A stretch of 16,356 bases of DNA from Chitinophagaceae bacterium (GTDB lineage: Bacteria; Bacteroidota; Bacteroidia; Chitinophagales; Chitinophagaceae), in the NCBI GenBank assembly GCA_021738605.1, contig JAIPBY010000026.1, positions 1-16,356 on the forward strand. Reading direction: 5' to 3'. Shown here one piece after another: positions 8,540-16,300 of this stretch. Made by a program: the position numbers and the translations under genes. The notes below the pieces were generated by a model. It had not been told where the DNA came from, made no database searches, and saw only the letters and a list, made by a program, of their open reading frames with translations. The first letter of the stretch is position 1. Every line of letters starts with the position of its first letter.

Positions 8540-10036
8540 ATGAAAAAAAATATTCAAAACAACAGAATTGTCATCTCAATGTTCTGCCTGATTTTTTTGG
8601 TATTCTCTGCTTGTACTAAAAAATTTGAAGAACTAAATACAGACCCTAACAGGCCTAAAAGTGTGAATCCGGGTGTTGTGTTAGGACAGCTTCAGTACAG
8701 GATTGTTAACAATGCAGTTTCAGCAGCAAGAAGTTTTACCCATGAACTTATGCAAGTGGACGCACCAAGGGCAAGCACAAGTGGGTTAGGGCTTCATCGT
8801 TATACAGTTAATCCAGGTGCCGCGGTTTGGTCATCATTTTACCAGAACATTACAGACATCGAAGATATTTATTCAGTTTCTGAAAAATTGAAAGAGAACA
8901 ATTACAAAGCCATTGCATTGGTATATAAAAGTTGGGCATATTCTATTTTGACAGATTTGTATGGAGATGTTCCATATAGTCAGGCAATCAAGGCTACAGA
9001 TGGCAAATTCAAGCCATCTTTTGATAAGCAGAAGGATATTTATGTTCAGATGTTAAAAGACCTCGAAACCGCAAATGGATTATTTGATGATACCAAAGCC
9101 TTGACTTATGGAGGTGATATGGTATATAATTCAAATGTTCTCACTGGAACCAAAAACGTTGGTATACAGATGTGGAAGAAATTCTCTAACTCTTTGCGGT
9201 TAAGGCTATTGCTCAGGATCATAAAAAGGGATGGTGAAATTGATGTAAAAACACAAATAAGAAACTTATTGTTGGAGCCTCTGAAGTATCCAACCTTTAC
9301 TTCAAATGCTGATGATGCAATTTTCAGGTATCCTGGTACGTATCCTTTCTTTAATCCTTATTACAATGCAAGAACTTTGGATTGGAGAGAGGGTACGTAT
9401 TTTACTGAGTTTTTCATCAATCAACTGAATGCAGTGCAAGACCCAAGGTTGCCAATTTGGGCTATACCCATTTCAGTAGCAGGCGTTCCAACCTTTAGGG
9501 GTATCAAGAGTGGGTATCCAACAACCTTAGAATATGTAGTTGGACAAAATTCAAGTTATACAGATGCTTTAAAAACTTTGCCACAACTAGGGGTTATGAT
9601 GTCTTGGGCGGAAGTAGAGTTTATCAAAGCAGAATTGGCATTAAATGGGTTTACTACTGGAAAAACTGTAAAAGCACATTATGATGCAGGAATTTCAGGT
9701 TCTATCGTTCAATGGGGTGCAACTGTTCCGGCAGGGTTCCTTGCAAAAAAAGGGGTCGCATTGGATGAGACTACCAGTAAAGATGCCCAGCTCCAACAAA
9801 TAATGCTCCAAAAATATTTTGCTTACTTTTTTGTAGATTATCAATCATGGTTTGAAAAAAGAAGAACTGGATACCCTGTACTTCCACGTGGAACGGGTAT
9901 TCCAACCGCCAATAATTTCCCAAGTAGGGTGCCTTATCCAACTTATTTGCAATCACTCAATCCAGAAGGACTGGCAGCAGCAATAACATCGATTGGACCT
10001 GATGTAAGTGCTACAAAACTGTGGTGGGAAAAATAA
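8540..10036 (+). CDS. susD: SusD/RagB-family outer-membrane lipoprotein (SusD-like_2 type)
   Basis: The product is 498 residues. It opens with a lipoprotein signal ending in the lipobox LVFSAC, with Cys25 as the lipidation site, followed by TKKFEELNTDPNRPKSVNPG, a start characteristic of the SusD-like_2 group (nutrient-binding lipoproteins partnered with SusC). Helical TPR-like segments are visible, for example AIALVYKSWAYSILTDLYGDVPYSQA, as is the conserved late motif MMSWAEVEFIKAELAL. The C-terminal part has the usual FFVDYQSWFEKRRTGYP region, which includes WFEKRRTG, and the protein ends with a Trp-rich LWWEK. The lipoprotein sits on the cell surface and delivers ligand to the SusC barrel encoded 19 bp upstream, so the two are certainly co-transcribed. 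The 19-base gap and shared AT-rich composition tie it to the downstream phosphoesterase as well. The ligand is unknown. Confidence 0.95.
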   Translation: MKKNIQNNRIVISMFCLIFLVFSACTKKFEELNTDPNRPKSVNPGVVLGQLQYRIVNNAVSAARSFTHELMQVDAPRASTSGLGLHRYTVNPGAAVWSSFYQNITDIEDIYSVSEKLKENNYKAIALVYKSWAYSILTDLYGDVPYSQAIKATDGKFKPSFDKQKDIYVQMLKDLETANGLFDDTKALTYGGDMVYNSNVLTGTKNVGIQMWKKFSNSLRLRLLLRIIKRDGEIDVKTQIRNLLLEPLKYPTFTSNADDAIFRYPGTYPFFNPYYNARTLDWREGTYFTEFFINQLNAVQDPRLPIWAIPISVAGVPTFRGIKSGYPTTLEYVVGQNSSYTDALKTLPQLGVMMSWAEVEFIKAELALNGFTTGKTVKAHYDAGISGSIVQWGATVPAGFLAKKGVALDETTSKDAQLQQIMLQKYFAYFFVDYQSWFEKRRTGYPVLPRGTGIPTANNFPSRVPYPTYLQSLNPEGLAAAITSIGPDVSATKLWWEK

Positions 10037-10061
10037 GATAATTTTTACGTTAAATTTAGAC

Positions 10062-12485
10062 ATGAAAAAGTTTCTTCTTTTTATTCTTTCCTCAATTTGT
10101 TTGGCATCTTTTGGTCAGCAAAATACAAATGCCCCAAGTAACGGTTCATATACTTTACCCAACGGTTGGTCTTTAACGCCTGCTGGAAGGGCATTGGAAT
10201 TGGGAGATTTCCCCCTTAATATTGCAGTGACTCGGTCTGGAAAATTGATGGCAGTTACTAATAATGGTCAAGGTGTACAAAGTATCCAATTGATAGACCC
10301 GCAAAAGGAATCTATTCTTGATAAAATTGTCATTCCAAAATCATTCTATGGATTAAAATTCAGTAAAAACGAAAAATTTCTTTACGCCTCAGGTGGAAAT
10401 GATAATCGAATCCTTCAATATGCCATACAAAGCAACAAATTGATTTTAAAAGACAGCTTGGTTCTGGGTAATCCTTGGCCCAATAAAATTTCACCAGTTG
10501 GGATAGAAATTGACGAGAAAAGAAGGTTAATCTACACGGTTACGAAAGAAAACAATGCCCTTTACATTGCCGACATTACAAAAGTTAATCCAATAGATTC
10601 AATCAAGCTTGGCCATGAAGGATACACTTGCATACTTTCTCCAGATAATAGCATCTTGTATATTTCATTATGGGGTGGTAAAAAAATAGCTTTATTTGAT
10701 ACTGAAAAGAAAAAGATATTTGCAGAAATCTCCGTTTCTTACAATCCAAATGAATTAATCTTAAACAAGGATGGCACCCTCCTATATGTTGCCAATGCTG
10801 GTGATAACAGTGTTTCTGTAATAAGCACCAAAGAACGCAAAGTAATTGAAGTGTTAGATGCAGCTATTTATCCCAACTCTCTTGTTGGGTCAGTTACAAA
10901 TGGGTTGGCACTTTCCGAAGATGAAAAAACCTTGTTTATTGCCAATGCTGATAACAATTGTCTCGCGGTTTTTGATGTAAGTAAAAAAAGAGAGAGCATC
11001 TCAAAAGGTTTTATACCTGTTGGATGGTACCCAACTTGCGTGCGTGTTGTAGGAAAAAAAATATTTGTATCCAATGGCAAAGGATTTACATCATTTGCAA
11101 ACCCCAAAGGTCCTCAGCCCATTTTTACAGGCATCAAATCTGAATCTCATTCAGGGGAAGATACACGTGGACAGTATATCGGAAATTTAATGAAGGGTTC
11201 CCTTAGTATTGTTGATATGCCCAATGATGCTTTGCTAAAAAAGTATTCCCAAATGGTATATCTCAATTCTCCTTACAATAAGGGAAAAGAACTATCACCG
11301 GAAGGAGAAGTAAATAATCCCATTCCATCTAAAGTTGGAGATCCTTCACCTATAAAACATGTTTTTTACATATTGAAAGAGAATAGGACATATGATCAAG
11401 TTTTAGGAGATGTCAAAGAGGGAAATGGTGATACTTCATTGTGTTTGTTTGGCAATAAATACACTCCCAATCAACATAAAATAGCAAAAGATTTTGTGCT
11501 GTTAGACAATTTTTATGTGGATGCCGAGGTGAGCGCCGATGGTCATAATTGGTCTTTGGGTGCTCACGCCAATGATTACCTTGAAAAAACATGGCCAACA
11601 GGTTATGGCAGAAGAGGTGGTGTAACCGAAGGCATGGGGCGAAGAAAGATAGCCAATGATAAAGATGGTTTTATCTGGGATTTTTGCAAGCGCGCAAATA
11701 TTTCTTACAGAACATATGGTGTTTTTGCTGATGATAACAAAGGCAATATTCCCTCTTTGGATGCTGATCATGTGTGCAGCAAGTTTACAGGGTATTATAA
11801 CCAGAAAGTCAGGGATACTGCCCGTGTTGCACAATGGAAGCATGATTTCGACTCATTGGTTGCTATACATTCCGTACCTTCTTTCAATTCAATTCGACTT
11901 GGTGCCGATCATACACAAGGGTTGGCTGTAGGTAAACCCTCGCCCTTTGCCTGTGTTGCAGACAACGACCTGGCTGTTGGTATGTTTCTTGAACATTTAA
12001 GCAATAGTCCCATCTGGGAAAAATCTGCAGTGTTTATCATTGAAGATGATGCACAAAATGGACCCGATCATGTTGATGCCCATCGATCTACCGCTTATTT
12101 GGCTGGCCCATTTGTAAAAAGAAATCATGTTGACCATACCATGTATACAACCTCAGGTATGTTAAGAACGATGGAGTTGATTTTGGGATTGACCCCGATG
12201 ACACAATACGATGCAGCTGCTATGCCGATGTTCAAAAGCTTTACACCTAAACCCAATTTCACAAAATTTAATTCACTTGGGTCTAATGTCAATTTGGATG
12301 AATTAAATACTGCTTTTACTCCAACTGCCTTAAAATCAGAAAAACTTGTTTTTACTGAAGTAGACAGCAACGACGATAATCTATTCAACGAGATACTTTG
12401 GAAAGGAATAAAGGGCGAAGATGCAATTGTTCCAGTACCAAGAAGGGTTGGCTTTGTTTTACAAACCGCCAATCGTAAAGATTAG
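10062..12485 (+). CDS. Secreted bifunctional beta-propeller (YncE-like) / phosphoesterase-family protein
   Basis: The product is 807 residues from the ATG at 10062. An in-frame GTG at 10008 lies inside susD and is rejected because the signal peptide MKKFLLFILSSICLASFGQ starts at the ATG. Residues about 40-390 form a YVTN-type propeller, with blades such as LLYVANAGDNSVSVIS (240-255) and LFIANADNNCLAVFDVS (291-307). Residues about 430-725 match the phosphoesterase family (PF04185, alkaline phosphatase superfamily): HVFYILKENRTYDQVLGD (433-450, likely nucleophile Thr443), ADGHNWS (492-498), ADHTQG (615-620), and VFIIEDDAQNGPDHVDAHR (657-675) with Asp and His metal ligands. The family hydrolyses phosphate mono- or diesters in the periplasm or outside the cell. 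It begins 25 bp after susD and is very likely in that operon, which suggests it acts on the substrate imported by SusC/SusD or its breakdown products. The true substrate is unknown. Confidence 0.9.
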   Translation: MKKFLLFILSSICLASFGQQNTNAPSNGSYTLPNGWSLTPAGRALELGDFPLNIAVTRSGKLMAVTNNGQGVQSIQLIDPQKESILDKIVIPKSFYGLKFSKNEKFLYASGGNDNRILQYAIQSNKLILKDSLVLGNPWPNKISPVGIEIDEKRRLIYTVTKENNALYIADITKVNPIDSIKLGHEGYTCILSPDNSILYISLWGGKKIALFDTEKKKIFAEISVSYNPNELILNKDGTLLYVANAGDNSVSVISTKERKVIEVLDAAIYPNSLVGSVTNGLALSEDEKTLFIANADNNCLAVFDVSKKRESISKGFIPVGWYPTCVRVVGKKIFVSNGKGFTSFANPKGPQPIFTGIKSESHSGEDTRGQYIGNLMKGSLSIVDMPNDALLKKYSQMVYLNSPYNKGKELSPEGEVNNPIPSKVGDPSPIKHVFYILKENRTYDQVLGDVKEGNGDTSLCLFGNKYTPNQHKIAKDFVLLDNFYVDAEVSADGHNWSLGAHANDYLEKTWPTGYGRRGGVTEGMGRRKIANDKDGFIWDFCKRANISYRTYGVFADDNKGNIPSLDADHVCSKFTGYYNQKVRDTARVAQWKHDFDSLVAIHSVPSFNSIRLGADHTQGLAVGKPSPFACVADNDLAVGMFLEHLSNSPIWEKSAVFIIEDDAQNGPDHVDAHRSTAYLAGPFVKRNHVDHTMYTTSGMLRTMELILGLTPMTQYDAAAMPMFKSFTPKPNFTKFNSLGSNVNLDELNTAFTPTALKSEKLVFTEVDSNDDNLFNEILWKGIKGEDAIVPVPRRVGFVLQTANRKD

Positions 12486-12547
12486 GAATTATAATAAGGA
12501 CAGACTAGGTAACTTGATTGTGCTTTACCAAAAAGATCTTGGTCTGT
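12486..12547. terminator. Convergent gap with weak inverted repeat, possible bidirectional terminator
   Basis: This 62 bp gap lies between the convergent phosphoesterase and DUF985 genes. Outer arms ACAGAC (12500-12505) and GTCTGT (12542-12547) and inner arms GGTAA (12508-12512) and TTACC (12525-12529) could form a bulged hairpin. Stems are short and there is no strong T-tract, so termination is plausible from the context rather than proved by the structure. Confidence 0.25.
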
Positions 12548-13066
12548 TTAACGACAAAGACGCCTGATTAGTTCCTCATGCTTCGGAAATTGATTTGTTA
12601 GCGTGGCTACCTCCGCCAGTTCAAAATCTGCAAAATCAAAACCGGGAGCAACTGTACAGCCAACAAGCGCGAATGATCCAGGATCGCCTATGGGTTCTGA
12701 AGCAAACCAGGTATTTGCCGGAACAACCAATTGATAGGATTCTCCGTTGGTCATGTTGTCTCCAAGTTTCATGCAATCATATTGTCCATTGGGATGTATG
12801 ACGTGAATGTTGAGCGGGCAACCCTCATAGAAATGCCATACTTCGTCGCTTTTGATGCGGTGAAATGCCGAAAAACTTCCTGTAGGCAGGAGAAAATAAA
12901 TGGCAGTGGAAAAACTGCGGCTGCCTTCAAATCTTTCCGGTAAAGCCTCTTTGGCGATTTGTTCAGAAGCGGCATAGGTCTGTCTGAAAAAACCACCTTC
13001 AGGGTGGGGGAGCAGGTTGTAATGGTTGATCAGTGCCTGGATCTTGTTTTCGTTTTGTTCAATCAT
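12548..13066 (-). CDS. DUF985 / Cupin_5 family protein
   Basis: The product is 172 residues with no signal peptide, so it is cytosolic, unlike every other complete gene here. The order of motifs is that of the DUF985 (Cupin_5) family: LLPHPEGGFFRQTY (18-31), STAIYFLLPTG (53-63), a cupin block AFHRIKSDEVWHFYEG (67-82, with His69, Glu75 and His78 as possible metal or ligand contacts), VVPANTWFAS (114-123) and GCTVAPGFDFADFEL (136-150). The full length matches the family. The biochemical role of DUF985 is not well established; members have been proposed to be sugar-related isomerases or binding cupins, which I cannot test. It is a single gene, convergent with the phosphoesterase and divergent from the amidohydrolase, so it is probably a separate transcription unit. 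Its GC is higher than the neighbouring SusCD block. Confidence 0.9.
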   Translation of the reverse strand: MIEQNENKIQALINHYNLLPHPEGGFFRQTYAASEQIAKEALPERFEGSRSFSTAIYFLLPTGSFSAFHRIKSDEVWHFYEGCPLNIHVIHPNGQYDCMKLGDNMTNGESYQLVVPANTWFASEPIGDPGSFALVGCTVAPGFDFADFELAEVATLTNQFPKHEELIRRLCR

Positions 13067-13089
13067 GATCCAATGTACAACCTAAAACA

Positions 13090-13119
13090 AAAAGCCCCAA
13101 GATTTTTCAAGGGGCTTTT
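13090..13119 (-). terminator. Terminator-like hairpin, minus orientation, just upstream of the DUF985 start
   Basis: Perfect 9 bp arms AAAAGCCCC (13090-13098) and GGGGCTTTT (13111-13119) enclose a 12-base loop. Read on the minus strand, the stem runs into TTTTTGTTTT, a proper T-tract. On the plus strand the tail is short and then G-rich. The hairpin would therefore stop leftward transcription, yet no leftward gene lies before it: the DUF985 ATG is only 23 bases beyond it and the gene on the other side runs rightward. It may be a relic, or a leader element attenuating the DUF985 gene. Confidence 0.6.
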
Positions 13120-13139
13120 GGGGACGGGACGTGTTTGAA
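13120..13139 (-). other. Possible tRNA 3'-end remnant abutting the terminator
   Basis: On the minus strand these 20 bases begin TTCAAAC, which resembles a T-loop. They continue for exactly the 13 bases a T-stem 3' half, acceptor 3' strand and discriminator would need, then meet the hairpin. The opposite T-stem half does not pair, the preceding G is missing, and no tRNA body is present, so any tRNA here is only a tail fragment. This is low-confidence pattern matching. Confidence 0.2.
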
Positions 13140-13243
13140 TAAATTATTATTCGGTTAGTTATAAATAAAAATTAAATACTGCTGAAACTTATTTGAAATA
13201 AAATAACTCTTTCAAATTGTTTACCTTGGTAGAAATAGAAAAG

Positions 13244-14662
13244 ATGATGCGATTTAAATATACTTTCCCTTTACTCCTGCTAGTATTTTTCTTGAACGCA
13301 GCTGCGCAAAATAAAAAACAATCAGATAGCCCTAAAAAATCTAACACAATTGTTTCTAAAGAAACGATGGGGAAAGACTGGTCTGTTAGTGCAAAAAAGA
13401 CAAATCAGCAAGTGATTTACCCTCCATCCAATATGCCCCGTGTAGACATACACACCCACATGGATTCAAAAACAAACTATGCAAAAGCCGTTGATTCAAT
13501 GGACCAATGGGGTGGCACCATCAGTATTTCACTGGCGGGCTTATTTTGGGTGAAGGACAACAACGGAGACAAGGCGGGGCCGGCTAGTGTGCGGCAGATG
13601 CCTGGCAATGACATGGTTTATGTAAAGGAAAAACTGGATGACAGAATCCTTTTTGCTCCGGGGGCTTTCACAATACCCTCACAAGGAATTTGGTGGGGAG
13701 TTGACGAAATAAAAACCTTTAAAAAACAGGGATTTGTTGGACTCAAATTGTGGCCCCATGGTGCGATTCTTTCCAGTGCGATACCGATGATCCATGAACA
13801 CCTTACTGAGGCCGGGAAGCAAGGCATGCCGCTGATTGGCTTCCACACCGGAGACCCGGGTAATTTGAAAGGAAACAGCGCTGCCTTCCCCAAATTTGAA
13901 GATGACGCGATTACAGTTGTTAAAAGTCATCCGCAAACAACCTTTATTTTTGCCCACGGGCTTTTTATGCTCGAAAATGACGAGGGGTTCGATAAACTGG
14001 CAGGAATATTTGATCATAACCCAAATGTTTTTGTGGATCTGGCTTTCACACACAATATGCGGCAGTTGGCAAATTATACAGTGAGCAAAGCCCGTGATTT
14101 TTATATCAAATACCGTGACCGTATTCTTTTCGGTTCCGATGTTTTTGAAGCAGGAGCCAAAGTGGAAAAGTTCCTGGATGAACGCAAGGTTCTTGAAACC
14201 AACCAGATAACCAACGGCTTGCACCGCGGCCCTATATTGGAGGGGTTTAACCTTCCGGATTCGGTGCTGAATCACATTTATTTTTGGAACGCTGCTCGAC
14301 TGATTCCCCGGGTTCGGCAGGTGCTGGAATCCCGTAATTTCAAAATAGCGTATCAATTGGGCAGCTTCAAATTCGACAGGCTGCCGCCCGATATCACCGT
14401 GAACAAACTCACCTGCATCGAAAAACCTGGAGACATCACTGGCACGCTGGGCAGTGTGACGCAAAGCCTGGATGTGGAAATAGGAGGCAAGGTTTACAAG
14501 GGCGTTGATAACATGGATGGCACCTGGAAGCTTCCCGGAAAAAGGATTGCCAAACTCCCTGCGGGAACATATGATGTAAAAGTTACCGCGAAAAATTCTA
14601 TCGGACTCGTCCGGACTGATTCAACCGTAAACGAGCTGACAATAACAGCCCGGCCTCGATAG
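13244..14662 (+). CDS. Secreted amidohydrolase_2-family metal-dependent hydrolase with C-terminal Ig-like domain
   Basis: The product is 472 residues from the ATG at 13244. A second ATG follows directly at 13247; the TTG at 13217 is rejected because it adds residues before the signal peptide. The signal MMRFKYTFPLLLLVFFLNAAAQ ends near residue 22. The catalytic part, about 65-360, shows a TIM-barrel metal site in order: VDIHTHMD (His70, His72), GLKLWPHG (Lys168), GFHTGDPG (His201), FIFAHG (His238) and ILFGSDVF (Asp299). This is the PF04909-type amidohydrolase pattern, covering hydrolases and decarboxylases. Residues about 385-472 look like an Ig-like beta-sandwich (DNMDGTWKLP, LPAGTYDVKVTAKNSIGL), an unusual addition for this family that may tether the enzyme or bind a partner. 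The substrate is unknown. It lies 57 bp ahead of the sulfatase in the same direction and is probably co-transcribed with it, which suggests a role in processing the same extracellular compound. Confidence 0.85.
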   Translation: MMRFKYTFPLLLLVFFLNAAAQNKKQSDSPKKSNTIVSKETMGKDWSVSAKKTNQQVIYPPSNMPRVDIHTHMDSKTNYAKAVDSMDQWGGTISISLAGLFWVKDNNGDKAGPASVRQMPGNDMVYVKEKLDDRILFAPGAFTIPSQGIWWGVDEIKTFKKQGFVGLKLWPHGAILSSAIPMIHEHLTEAGKQGMPLIGFHTGDPGNLKGNSAAFPKFEDDAITVVKSHPQTTFIFAHGLFMLENDEGFDKLAGIFDHNPNVFVDLAFTHNMRQLANYTVSKARDFYIKYRDRILFGSDVFEAGAKVEKFLDERKVLETNQITNGLHRGPILEGFNLPDSVLNHIYFWNAARLIPRVRQVLESRNFKIAYQLGSFKFDRLPPDITVNKLTCIEKPGDITGTLGSVTQSLDVEIGGKVYKGVDNMDGTWKLPGKRIAKLPAGTYDVKVTAKNSIGLVRTDSTVNELTITARPR

Positions 14663-14719
14663 GATTGATGCATTCGTTGGTGCTTCGCTATTTGCTTGAA
14701 TTAAAATCTTATATTGAAG

Positions 14720-16162
14720 ATGATGATAATTAAACTAAAAACCACATTGCCATTATTGCTTGCAGTGCTTTTCATGCAATCAATTGTCCGCGCCCAGGCT
14801 AAAAAACCCAATATTGTTTTCTTCCTGGTGGATGATTTAGGATGGACAGATGTAGAACCATTTGGGACTTCATTTTATGAAACTCCCAATATTAAAAAGC
14901 TCGCTGAAGAATCAATGGTATTTACCAATGCTTATGCGGCCTGTCCTGTTTGCAGTCCTACCCGGGCTTCTATCCTTACCGGCAAATATCCCGCTGGTAC
15001 GGGAATTACAGATTTTATTGAAGCAGAACGCACACAACCTGTAAAATGGAGCCGCAATACTCCACTTATACCCCCAATGAATAAGGACCGGCTGAGCTTG
15101 GATGAATTTACATTGGCCGAGGCCTTAAAAACAGCCGGGTATAAAACATGCTTTGCCGGTAAATGGCATTTGGGTCCGGAAAGTTATTGGCCCGAAAACC
15201 AGGGTTTTGATTTCAATTTTGGCGGGCACAATGTCGGACAACCGAAAAGCTATTTTTCTCCTTACAAAAATCCCCGGCTGAGTGATGGTCCCGTGGGGGA
15301 ACATTTGCCGGATCGGCTTGCAAAGGAGACCAGCAGCTTTATTGCTGATAACAAGGAGTACCCCTTTTTTGTATACTTTTCATTTTATTCGGTACATACC
15401 CCTTTAAAGGCGAGAAAGGATCTTGTTGATAAATATGAAGAAAAAAAAGCTAGGCTTGCTTTGTTGGATGCGTTTTCAAAAGAAGGAGAAAGGAAGCTTC
15501 GAATCGTACAAAGCAATACCACCTATGCAGCCATGGTGGAAGCGATGGATGAAGCCATCGGTAAAGTCATAAATAAATTAAAGGAACAGGGTGTTTATGA
15601 TAACACGATAATAATATTTTTTTCGGACAACGGTGGATTGTCAACATCCGAAGGTCATCCGACTGCTAACCTGCCATTGAGAGCCGGAAAGGGTTGGTTA
15701 TATGAAGGCGGTATCAGGGAACCCTTGATAATTAAATGGCCAGAAATAACCAGGGCGGGAAGTGTTTCTCAGGTTCCGGTTATCAGCAATGATTTTTATC
15801 CAACCTTATTGCAGGCAGCCGGACTTCCATTGTCTCCAAAGCAACATACCGGTGGAGTCAATATAGTGCCATTGCTAATGAGTAAAAAGATAAAAAACAG
15901 GGCCTTGTACTGGCATTATCCTCATTATGGTAACCAGGGTGGTTCACCAGGCGCTGCAATACGTGAGGGAGATTGGAAGTTGATACGATGGTATGAAACG
16001 GGTAAAGAGGAATTGTACAATCTTAAGCAGGATATTGGCGAGATGAATAACCTGGTAGTAAAAGATGCGAAAATTGCCCAAAAACTATCTTTAAAATTAG
16101 ACGCCTGGTTAAAAAACGAGAAAGCTGTTTTTCCTGAAAAAAATCCCAATTATGTGAAGTAG
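14720..16162 (+). CDS. Secreted type I (formylglycine) sulfatase
   Basis: The product is 480 residues from the ATG at 14720; the in-frame TTG at 14714 adds two residues and is not preferred. The signal peptide ends near RAQ (residue 26). Sulfatase hallmarks in order: NIVFFLVDDLGWTD (31-44, metal-binding Asp pair), CSPTRASILTGKYP (78-91), where Cys78 in C-x-P-x-R is the residue converted to formylglycine, AGKWHLG (146-152, Lys148 and His150), VHTP (225-228) and FFSDNGG (300-306, Asp-Asn metal ligands). All key residues are present, so the enzyme should be active once matured; the maturing enzyme is not in this window. It removes sulfate esters from glycans in the periplasm or at the surface. 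The wording around the signature (AACPVCSPTRA) resembles subfamily S1_16 by memory, not by search. It completes a pair with the amidohydrolase and implies a sulfated substrate. Confidence 0.95.
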   Translation: MMIIKLKTTLPLLLAVLFMQSIVRAQAKKPNIVFFLVDDLGWTDVEPFGTSFYETPNIKKLAEESMVFTNAYAACPVCSPTRASILTGKYPAGTGITDFIEAERTQPVKWSRNTPLIPPMNKDRLSLDEFTLAEALKTAGYKTCFAGKWHLGPESYWPENQGFDFNFGGHNVGQPKSYFSPYKNPRLSDGPVGEHLPDRLAKETSSFIADNKEYPFFVYFSFYSVHTPLKARKDLVDKYEEKKARLALLDAFSKEGERKLRIVQSNTTYAAMVEAMDEAIGKVINKLKEQGVYDNTIIIFFSDNGGLSTSEGHPTANLPLRAGKGWLYEGGIREPLIIKWPEITRAGSVSQVPVISNDFYPTLLQAAGLPLSPKQHTGGVNIVPLLMSKKIKNRALYWHYPHYGNQGGSPGAAIREGDWKLIRWYETGKEELYNLKQDIGEMNNLVVKDAKIAQKLSLKLDAWLKNEKAVFPEKNPNYVK

Positions 16163-16300
16163 ATTCTATGGGTCAGCAGCATATCTGAAATGTAACAGGG
16201 CCCTTGTGATTCAAGTGAAGCTTACTACAAAGGCAAAAAAGAAATTGTATTTTTAAGTCAACATACCGTTAATCAAATCATCAAATTTAAACCAGATGCC

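Noticed and set aside
10008..10061. Upstream GTG start for the propeller/phosphoesterase
   Set aside because: It lies inside susD and would put 18 residues before a clean signal peptide that begins at the ATG at 10062.
13679..14464. A 261-codon minus-strand open frame opposite the amidohydrolase
   Set aside because: It overlaps intact catalytic motifs of the amidohydrolase on the plus strand and its own translation shows no domain pattern.
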